Shown piece after piece: positions 56,574 to 64,000 of a DNA stretch of 64,000 nt. How positions within the stretch are numbered: position 1 is the first letter of the stretch; every line of letters begins with the position of its first letter. Made by a program: the position numbers and the translations under genes. Source of the stretch: Candidatus Geothermarchaeum rappei (GTDB lineage: Archaea; Thermoproteota; Nitrososphaeria; Geothermarchaeales; JDFR-13); assembly GCA_002011085.2 (NCBI GenBank), contig MTMB02000001.1, forward strand, positions 1,277,627 to 1,341,626, in the 5' to 3' direction. The notes beneath the pieces were generated by a model, which searched no databases, was not told where the DNA came from, and saw only the letters and a program-made list of their open reading frames with translations.

Positions 56574-57134
56574 TCATCGTAACTTAACTACTTTTTTACC
56601 TTTTTCCATAGGTATAACCTTATATTTAGCACCGGGAAAATCAAGTTTAAACTCGGCTCCTTGATGATAATAGTCTAGGAATACGGCTAATGCGGCTATC
56701 TCGGAGTGAGGTTGAGTAGTAATAGATACATTATAAGTTGCTAAATCAAAGAATATGGAGTCAACCTTCTCACTGCCTACTATGACCAGTATCTTATCGT
56801 GTCTACGTATATCATCAATTACATCGGGGAGAGGTATTCCATACATCGTTAAATGGACTACTTGCCCCTTCTCCAGAATCCATTTCCTAGTAAACTGAAC
56901 AGGGTTATCGACATATTCAATTGAAAACTTTCCACCCCATCTCTCAACGACACCCCTTATTTTATCCTCCAGAGACATATCTTGATCGCCACTGTAATAC
57001 ATTCCTTGGGCTCCAAACGCTCTAGCGACAAGTGCAAGATGTGTAGTAACCCTTTTATCCCGCTCGACCCTATGTGTGAGTCTTAATATCCACACTTTCC
57101 TCGACAACAATCTTACCCCCCATATCCTTAACAT
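56574..57134 (-). CDS. trm56: tRNA 2'-O-methyltransferase aTrm56
   Basis: LRLTHRVERDKRVTTHLALVARAFGA; VVHLTMYGIPLPDVI; ILVIVGSEKVDSIFFDLATYNVSITTQPHSEIAALAVFLD. Confidence 0.92.
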   Translation of the reverse strand: MLRIWGVRLLSRKVWILRLTHRVERDKRVTTHLALVARAFGAQGMYYSGDQDMSLEDKIRGVVERWGGKFSIEYVDNPVQFTRKWILEKGQVVHLTMYGIPLPDVIDDIRRHDKILVIVGSEKVDSIFFDLATYNVSITTQPHSEIAALAVFLDYYHQGAEFKLDFPGAKYKVIPMEKGKKVVKLR

Positions 57135-58362
57135 ACTTCTTTATCGCCCAGATATCCTCTAGATCCACTGATCCAGATATGACTATGCCGTTTTCAGTAA
57201 AATCTATTTTATAGTCGCCTAAATGCTCCTTAAAGAACTCAATCGCCTTAGCCCAGCCATCTATATAGGGTATCTCCAGCTTAGCCCACACCATATCTCC
57301 AAGAAGCCGCTCTATCATATCAATAAGTTTATCAATGTTTTCACCTGTCTTTGCAGATATCAACATTACATGCCCAGAATATTCTTGGAAGAATGAGACT
57401 ATCCCTTTCAATGCAAGCTCATTATTTATCTCGTCTATCTTATTACCTACTATAATTATCTCACCGTCGTATCCAAGCGTATGAAGAATATCCCATGATG
57501 TAAGGAACTTTTTCTTTATCTTGTCAAAAGGCTCTGACACATCTATCATGAGGAGAACGAGGTCTGAGAAAACGATCTCTTCTAGCGTCGAGTAGAAGGC
57601 TGTGACCATGAAAGGGGGGAGATCGCTTATAAAGCCTATCGTATCAACGAGATAACACTTCCATGGACCGACTTTTATCAAGGCAAATTTTGTGGATAGG
57701 GTTGTGAAGGGCTCCTCACCCGTCTTCTCCATCATTCCCGAGAGTGTATTGAATAAAGTCGTCTTCCCAGAGGAATAGTAGCCTGCAATTGATATTGTCT
57801 TATACCCCTTCTTCTTCCTATGTATCCTATGTACATCACGCTTCTTACGCTCCTCCTCAAGCTTACGTTTTATATTCTGTATACGCCTCTGGATCTCATT
57901 ATAATACAGATCTACCTCATATGCACCTAAACCAACTGTTAAGGCGGTCTGCTCCCCCAATTTCCTCAGCCGAACCCTCTCCCTCGCCCTAGCCAACTCA
58001 TATTGTAAAGATGCTAACTTAATCTGGAGATCAGCTTCCTTGGATGGAGAGTGGAGCTCGAATATCTCTAGAATTATCTCAAGCCTATCCTTAGGCTCCA
58101 CCTTAAGCTCCTGAGCTATATTATATAGGTGCTTAGGCTTGAGCGGAACGTCAAATATAACCTGGGAAGCCCCATGTTTCTTCATAGCCTGTTTAATCTC
58201 ATTTAATTTATAATCACTAAGGCCTCTCCCAGTAAAACGCCTTACATATACATAGCCCACAATCTCATAACCAGCTTCCTTAGCTAATATCCTAAACTCC
58301 TCAATATTATCCCTATTAAGGATAACAGCTATAGCACGTTTATACCCGTTCATCCCCATCAT
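57070..58362 (-). CDS. hflX: GTPase HflX
   Basis: SIAGYYSSGKTTLFNTLSG, CYLVDTIGFISDLPPFMVTAFYSTLEEIVFSDLVLLMIDVSE, VGNKIDEI. Confidence 0.93.
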   Translation of the reverse strand: MMGMNGYKRAIAVILNRDNIEEFRILAKEAGYEIVGYVYVRRFTGRGLSDYKLNEIKQAMKKHGASQVIFDVPLKPKHLYNIAQELKVEPKDRLEIILEIFELHSPSKEADLQIKLASLQYELARARERVRLRKLGEQTALTVGLGAYEVDLYYNEIQRRIQNIKRKLEEERKKRDVHRIHRKKKGYKTISIAGYYSSGKTTLFNTLSGMMEKTGEEPFTTLSTKFALIKVGPWKCYLVDTIGFISDLPPFMVTAFYSTLEEIVFSDLVLLMIDVSEPFDKIKKKFLTSWDILHTLGYDGEIIIVGNKIDEINNELALKGIVSFFQEYSGHVMLISAKTGENIDKLIDMIERLLGDMVWAKLEIPYIDGWAKAIEFFKEHLGDYKIDFTENGIVISGSVDLEDIWAIKKYVKDMGGKIVVEESVDIKTHT

Positions 58363-58870
58363 CGTATCTAATTAAATCCCCCAATGTAATAGAAAAATCT
58401 TCATCCACATCCTCCGCAACAATATACTCCTCCTCACCAGCCTCCTTAAATAACTTGATGTTAAGTATTTTCTCAAGTCTCCTCGCGATTTCAGGTGTCG
58501 GTGGAAGTATCCCCGCCTCAACTTTCTTAATGTACGATACCTTAACCTTCAGCTCCCTAGCTAGGTCAGTCTGTGTAAGACCTAGAGCCTCTCTACCTCT
58601 CTTAATTAGATCACCATAGTTTTCAACATACTCCATCTCATCATCAAGAGCCTTCAGAGATACACGTCTCCTTTTTACAGGTGGGCTTACAATTGGTGCA
58701 GTGGTTTTAGGCTTAGTTATGCTCTTCCTCCTCGTAAAGGGTTGACTGATGTGTTTCACTCTAATAAGACCATATTTATCTATACACTCTGGGCATGCCA
58801 AGCCCCTTCTACCTTTATAAATCACTTCATACAGTGGCTGCATCTCAACGCCACATATCTCACATCTCAT
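58340..58870 (-). CDS. mbf1: Multiprotein bridging factor aMBF1
   Basis: MRCEICGVEMQ... CPECIDKYG zinc ribbon; HTH GDLIKRGREALGLTQTDLARELKVKVSYIKKVEAG. Confidence 0.92.
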   Translation of the reverse strand: MRCEICGVEMQPLYEVIYKGRRGLACPECIDKYGLIRVKHISQPFTRRKSITKPKTTAPIVSPPVKRRRVSLKALDDEMEYVENYGDLIKRGREALGLTQTDLARELKVKVSYIKKVEAGILPPTPEIARRLEKILNIKLFKEAGEEEYIVAEDVDEDFSITLGDLIRYDDGDERV

Positions 58871-58950
58871 TGTCGACACCAAAAATAAATTAAAAACCTT
58901 TATTCCCAATAACTTACATATAATACTATAGTGTTTCGAGGGATAAGAAC

Positions 58951-59301
58951 ATGAGGTTCTCAAACAGGGAAATCAGGAGGATGATGAAGAAGGCGGGGAT
59001 CGTGTTTGAGGAAGTCAAGGATGTAAGTAGGGTAGATATAGTCTTAAATGACGGTACCATCATCCGGATTATAGATCCAGTTGTGGCGAAGATGAAGGTA
59101 TCTGGACAAGTCACCTATCAGATTACTGGTAAGGAGGAGATAGTGGAGGAGGAAGAGACCCCTATAGAGATAACTGAGGAGGATATAAAGATCGTTATGG
59201 AACAGGCTGGAGTCGATAGGGACCTAGCTATAAAGGCTCTAGAGATGACTGGGGGAGATATAGCTGAAGCAATTATGGTGCTTAAGGAGGCTAACTTCTA
59301 A
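58951..59301 (+). CDS. nac: Nascent polypeptide-associated complex protein (aNAC)
   Basis: RRMMKKAGIVFEEVKDVSRVDIVLNDGTIIRIIDPVVAKMKVSGQVTYQITG; C-terminal UBA. Confidence 0.94.
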   Translation: MRFSNREIRRMMKKAGIVFEEVKDVSRVDIVLNDGTIIRIIDPVVAKMKVSGQVTYQITGKEEIVEEEETPIEITEEDIKIVMEQAGVDRDLAIKALEMTGGDIAEAIMVLKEANF

Positions 59302-60763
59302 CAATTATCTTCAGGAGCTGATAGCCTGATTTAATAAATTTAGCAAGCGTAAGTTTAAGATCATCAACGTCAATTACCACTGTCTTTATAGGCGGCGTGT
59401 ATCCATTCAACAATAAATTGATCTTTTTGTTATCCAAAGGCTCTGAAACACCATAGCTGATATATCCTAGTCTCCTCTCAGACACAACCCGATCAACATC
59501 AGATATTATCCCAAGAACTTTCTCATTAGACTTATCAATCAACTTACTTAATCTGTCGAAGACAAGTATACTGAAGGATCTCTTCCCATCTAGGCCTAAT
59601 ACACTTGACTTCCATCGAACATATTTAGATAAGGAGTTTAGACCGTCTCGAAGGAAGGTTTCTTTAACTCCTTGATTAAAGAGGCTTTCTACATCTATAT
59701 TGAGAGTAGCTATTAAAACCTGCAAAATATCCCCTCCCTCTAGAACTGAGGCAGAGTATCCCCTTGAAGAATATAGCCTGTTAGGATTTATGGAGGCGTT
59801 TACAAATAGAGTATCAATACCCATTTTAGCGTTGTTAAACAGCATCCTGAGTGTAAGGTCGTCACCCAATATCTTTAGGTCATCAACATGTATAACGACT
59901 GAAAAAGCTTTTCTAAATTCGAGGAGGCGTCTATACATATCGTTTACATCAGGTGAGTAACGTTCATAATCTATGTTTATAGTTATGTAGCTCTCTCTTG
60001 GCACGAGAGACAAATACTCTACAAAACTTGGAGAGTCTGAATGGAGATACACATATTCATTAATTTGTGGCCTGAGGTTTAATGAGCCTATTTCTGGAGA
60101 TGTGAGGAAAAGAGCATAGCATTTAGTTAAGTACTCCGGAGTATCAATAGCAAATTTATTGTCTTTATATAGCATCGGAGCATGGCCTATGAGTATGTTC
60201 TCTAGAACCTTCCTATATATAGACTTATTTGAGGGAATGAGGGTATTGGTATCTATAGATATTAATTGTTTGGACAAGAGTCTACTGAGCTCTATATAGC
60301 CGTCTCTAATCAGTAGGTGGGAGAGGAGTAGGATTAGATATTCTTTTGAGAGTACACCCTTACTTGCAACTAAGCTTTTAAGCTCATTATAATATTTAGA
60401 GATACCGCTAGATGGAAGATAATTACCTAATATTGACTCCACAACAGGGAAATCCATCCTTATGAAGCCATCGTCGTTCCATATGTAGATATCCCCACTT
60501 TCTATAAACAGTGATAATATGTTATTATAGATAGCATATCCCTTAGGGGATAATTTATAGACGCCTCTATCCACCTTGTTAACCAGCCCCGCCTCACGCA
60601 GTTTTTCTAGGCAGTAAAGGACCTTTCTTTTACCCATATTAACATGCCCACTTATAAGTGAGGGAGGAGAAGGACCTTCCTTAGCTAGACAATCCATTAT
60701 GCTTATACAGTCCCCACGCAGGATCCCCAATAGTTTTTCCAGGCCCTCCATAGGTATCAACAA
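59291..60763 (-). CDS. Hypothetical protein with N-terminal winged-helix domain (490 aa)
   Basis: MDCLAKEGPSPPSLISGHVNMGKRKVLYCLEKLREAGLVNKVDRGVYKLSPKGYAIY; remainder unrecognised. Confidence 0.6.
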   Translation of the reverse strand: MLIPMEGLEKLLGILRGDCISIMDCLAKEGPSPPSLISGHVNMGKRKVLYCLEKLREAGLVNKVDRGVYKLSPKGYAIYNNILSLFIESGDIYIWNDDGFIRMDFPVVESILGNYLPSSGISKYYNELKSLVASKGVLSKEYLILLLSHLLIRDGYIELSRLLSKQLISIDTNTLIPSNKSIYRKVLENILIGHAPMLYKDNKFAIDTPEYLTKCYALFLTSPEIGSLNLRPQINEYVYLHSDSPSFVEYLSLVPRESYITINIDYERYSPDVNDMYRRLLEFRKAFSVVIHVDDLKILGDDLTLRMLFNNAKMGIDTLFVNASINPNRLYSSRGYSASVLEGGDILQVLIATLNIDVESLFNQGVKETFLRDGLNSLSKYVRWKSSVLGLDGKRSFSILVFDRLSKLIDKSNEKVLGIISDVDRVVSERRLGYISYGVSEPLDNKKINLLLNGYTPPIKTVVIDVDDLKLTLAKFIKSGYQLLKIIVRS

Positions 60764-60828
60764 TCAATAATTAAAGTAAAATTATATTTTATTCTAATGA
60801 AACTTAGCTGGATACTCAAGCCAGGCAT

Positions 60829-62403
60829 CTATTCTAAAGTGGATACGCCAAATTGTTTCCTGGGATCGCTTACACCCAATACCAAACCGTTGTCTAGAAA
60901 CTCGATAGCCTCTACTGCACCCATATATATACTGTATTTTCCGAAATATGGGTTTAAGATGCCTCTTCTAGAAACATCCTCAACTACAGTGTCTCTAGGA
61001 ATGTGTTTCAAGTTGAACCCTTCTACATAGATCTTATTGTTGAAATAATGGAGACGCGGTTTAAACATGGCTGATACTAGATCCATGTCGAGAAATAGCC
61101 GGTAGAGTAGGACCTGAAGTAATGCTGATACAATTCTGGTTCCACCAGACGCCCCGATGACCAGCATCGGTTTACCATCTTTAAATACTATGGTAGGGCT
61201 CATGCTACTCCTTGGACGCTTCCCAGGCTGGATATAATTTGAAGACTTGGGATTATAATCGAAGTCGTGTAGCTCATCGTTCATAAGTAAGCCGGTATCC
61301 TTAATTGCTACTCCAGAACCCATGAAACACTCCAATGTCTCGGTTAGGGAAATCATGTTACCCTCCTGATCCACAACACTAATATGCGCCGTGCCTCGAT
61401 CCTCCCTTCCACAGCATTTTCCTATAGGCTGTGATTCGTCTGTAATTATGTTTTTAGCCTCCTCAATATGCTTGTCACTCAAGAATTTAGAAGGATCAGT
61501 GTCTTTTATGAAGTCGGGATCATGGATATACAGATCTCTTTCATACATAAGCAGCTGTAGGGTTCTTAGGAGAAGAAGCTCGATATTCCCTCTATCTAGG
61601 GATAATTCATTTAGGATTTTTAGGCCTTCGACTAACAATGCTCCTGAACCGGGAGGTGGCATTGTAACAATCGTATACCCACCTACTTCGTAGACCAGCG
61701 GCTCCCTGATCTTCACTCTATACAAGTTTAGATCAGCACTTGAGATGGTACCACCATTCTCCTCCATATCCTTTATAATCTGGTCAGCTACATGCCCCCG
61801 ATAGAATGTATCCACGCCCTCTTCAAGAATGTATTTAAGTGTGTTAGCCAGATCCTTCTGGATAAGTAATTCCCCGGTCTTGTAAGCCTCATTATTCCGC
61901 AGGAACACGTCGCTAGAATATTTATTTCGACGAATTTTCTCCAGCGACCTAGGAATATATTTCATTGCAAACTCCCATAGTGGAGATACTGCGATGCCCT
62001 CGGAAGCGTATTTTATTGGGTAATGGAAGACATCCTTTAAACTCAATAGGCCATATTTTTCATGTAAGTATAATAGGCCTGCTACGAAGCCGGGTACACC
62101 TATAGAAGAGTATCCCGTGGATTTATTCTCCTCCACATCATAATCCGAGGGGTTAATCCCATTGGGAGCGACCTCTCGATGATCAACTATTTCCATACTC
62201 CCATCATTCATATGGACGAGGCCGAAGCCCCCGCCTCCCAACCCCATCCATCCAGGCTCTACAACAGCCATCGTGAGAGACGTGGCTACAGCAGCGTCAA
62301 CGGCATTACCGCCCTTCTTAAGTATGTGAATACCGACTTCCGACGCGAGTGGAGATAGACTGACCACCGCGCCCCTGCCTATAGCTACACCATGCATATT
62401 CAT
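60829..62403 (-). CDS. ggt: Gamma-glutamyltransferase family protein
   Basis: GGNAVDAAVATSLTMAVVEPGWMGLGGGGFGLVH; DRGTAHISVVDQEGNMISLTETLECFMGSGV; PGKRPRSSMSPTIVF. Confidence 0.93.
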   Translation of the reverse strand: MNMHGVAIGRGAVVSLSPLASEVGIHILKKGGNAVDAAVATSLTMAVVEPGWMGLGGGGFGLVHMNDGSMEIVDHREVAPNGINPSDYDVEENKSTGYSSIGVPGFVAGLLYLHEKYGLLSLKDVFHYPIKYASEGIAVSPLWEFAMKYIPRSLEKIRRNKYSSDVFLRNNEAYKTGELLIQKDLANTLKYILEEGVDTFYRGHVADQIIKDMEENGGTISSADLNLYRVKIREPLVYEVGGYTIVTMPPPGSGALLVEGLKILNELSLDRGNIELLLLRTLQLLMYERDLYIHDPDFIKDTDPSKFLSDKHIEEAKNIITDESQPIGKCCGREDRGTAHISVVDQEGNMISLTETLECFMGSGVAIKDTGLLMNDELHDFDYNPKSSNYIQPGKRPRSSMSPTIVFKDGKPMLVIGASGGTRIVSALLQVLLYRLFLDMDLVSAMFKPRLHYFNNKIYVEGFNLKHIPRDTVVEDVSRRGILNPYFGKYSIYMGAVEAIEFLDNGLVLGVSDPRKQFGVSTLE

Positions 62404-62477
62404 AATAAAGAAATCAGATAGATGGGAATTCTAATAAGTATTAAAAATAATATGGAGGGGTATAATGCCATAAAAAA

Positions 62478-64000
62478 TCAGGATTCGTAGACCACTTTGC
62501 CCCCTACTATCGTAGTAACTACCTTGATGTCTTTAATATCTTGTGGAGACACTTCATCCAAGTTATGAGAAAGTATAACCATATCTGCATATTTACCTAC
62601 TTCAATAGAGCCGAGAGAATCTTCGTCGAATCCTAGGTAGGCAGCGTATTTAGTATAAAGCTTTAAAGCCTCCTCCAGACTCATCTTCTCATTCTCTGTA
62701 TACTTACATAGCTCAATATTATCGTAGCATCCTCTAGTTACAGCGGAATATATTCCATATATTGGGTCTATTGGATCAACAGGTGCATCTGAGCCTCCTC
62801 CAATGACGATCCCCCTATTCAGGAGAGTCTTGAAGACATATGTCCATCTAGCCCTTTCTGGCCCAAGCCTGTCTACTGTCCAGAAATCAGATATTATGAA
62901 ACGTGGCTGAACTGCTGCAACCATCTTTAGACGTGACATACGCTCCATTAGATCAGGAGGAGTAAGGGATGCATGTTCAATTCTATGCCTATAGTCACCT
63001 ACATTACCCTGTAGCGTATCCTCCACAGCGTCTAATATAAGCTCTAGTGCATAGTCTCCTATAGCATGCATTGCAAGCTGCAGACCCGCCCTATGACTTT
63101 TGGAGACAACTTCTTTGAGAATCTCTGGAGAGACAACTAGTTTACCCTTGTTTCCCTCTTCATCCGAATAGGCTTCTCTCAATGCAGCGGTTCTACCTCC
63201 AAACGATCCGTCAACAATGATTTTGATCCCGTTTATCCCGAGAAGATCGTCTCCAAAACCACGTTTTATGCCCAGTGATACTACACTGTCGAGGTATTCA
63301 TGGCTATAATATATCCTAGTCCTTAACTTCAGCTCCCCCCTCTCCCTCAAAACCTGTAGGGCGGCTACCTCTTCAGGCAAGGCAGATACGAAATGCACCG
63401 TAGTAAGCCCGTGTTTAACCGCCTCATCAACAGCTAATTTAGCCGCCTTAATATGATCCTCTTTACTAGGAGGAGGAATTACCTTATAAACCAAGCTCAT
63501 GGCGGTCTCCTTTAATATGCCATTTGGTTCTCCCGATGCATCCCTCTCAATGATGCCACCGGGAGGAGCCTTCGTATCTCTATTGATGCCTGCTGCTTCA
63601 AGGGCTCGACTATTTACGACAGCAACGTGTCCACAGACCCTGACTAGATAGACAGGGTTATTAGGAGCCACTTCATCCAAGTCATGTTTATTTGGATACC
63701 TCTTCTCGGCAAACCGCTCCTGATCCCAGGATCTTCCTATGATCCACTCCCCTGGTTTACTCTCCTCCACTTTCATCTTAACAAGCTTCTTCATCTCCTG
63801 TATTGAGGTTACGTGTCTTAGGTCGATGAAGCCGAGTGAAAAACCGAATTTAACTAGATGCACATGTGTATCTATTAAACCGGGTATAACACTTTTACCC
63901 CCTGCATCTATAACCTTAGTTGTGTCCCCGACGTACTTCGAGACGCCATCATTGTCCCCTACATAAATTATCTTACCGTCCTTGACTGCAACAGCCTCAG
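62478..64000 (-). CDS. Amidohydrolase, YtcJ-like (5' end beyond window)
   Basis: Frame stays open to the window edge: EAVAVKDGKIIYVGDNDGVSKYVGDTTKVIDAGGKSVIPGLIDTHVHLVKFG; GGSDAPVDPIDPIYGIYSAVTR. Confidence 0.92.
   Translation of the reverse strand, partial: EAVAVKDGKIIYVGDNDGVSKYVGDTTKVIDAGGKSVIPGLIDTHVHLVKFGFSLGFIDLRHVTSIQEMKKLVKMKVEESKPGEWIIGRSWDQERFAEKRYPNKHDLDEVAPNNPVYLVRVCGHVAVVNSRALEAAGINRDTKAPPGGIIERDASGEPNGILKETAMSLVYKVIPPPSKEDHIKAAKLAVDEAVKHGLTTVHFVSALPEEVAALQVLRERGELKLRTRIYYSHEYLDSVVSLGIKRGFGDDLLGINGIKIIVDGSFGGRTAALREAYSDEEGNKGKLVVSPEILKEVVSKSHRAGLQLAMHAIGDYALELILDAVEDTLQGNVGDYRHRIEHASLTPPDLMERMSRLKMVAAVQPRFIISDFWTVDRLGPERARWTYVFKTLLNRGIVIGGGSDAPVDPIDPIYGIYSAVTRGCYDNIELCKYTENEKMSLEEALKLYTKYAAYLGFDEDSLGSIEVGKYADMVILSHNLDEVSPQDIKDIKVVTTIVGGKVVYES

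Overview
Archaeal chromosomal segment, probably a thermophilic Thermoproteota/TACK-type lineage (inferred from gene order, intron-bearing tRNAs and a stand-alone ThrRS-like editing protein). It is dense and mostly housekeeping: a split S10/spc ribosomal protein cluster through secY-adk-DUF106-cmk-cbf5; an L11-L1-L10-L12 operon with nusG/secE; a second informational operon (S19e, PDCD5-like, L39e, L31e, aIF6, prefoldin alpha, ftsY); TFE, aTrm56, HflX, MBF1 and NAC; aminoacyl-tRNA synthetases (Met, Leu, Ala) and editing factors; and split glycine decarboxylase. Metabolic and transport genes include argF, galU, a peptide-type ABC transporter, a CopB-like ATPase, ggt and an amidohydrolase. I resolve eight tRNA genes; at least three carry intron-like insertions, one apparently with three. 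secE and rpl39e are too short to appear in the ORF track and were found by reading the sequence. I see no CRISPR array, defence island or complete mobile element. The points most worth a second look are: a tRNA(CAU) with three predicted introns; a tRNA-Arg with a 12-nt D-arm insertion beside a degenerate 3'-half tRNA copy and a 45-aa orphan ORF; a candidate C/D-box sRNA; and a membrane-HTH / beta-propeller locus flanked by palindromic motifs. All assignments are from reading the sequence; no database search was run.
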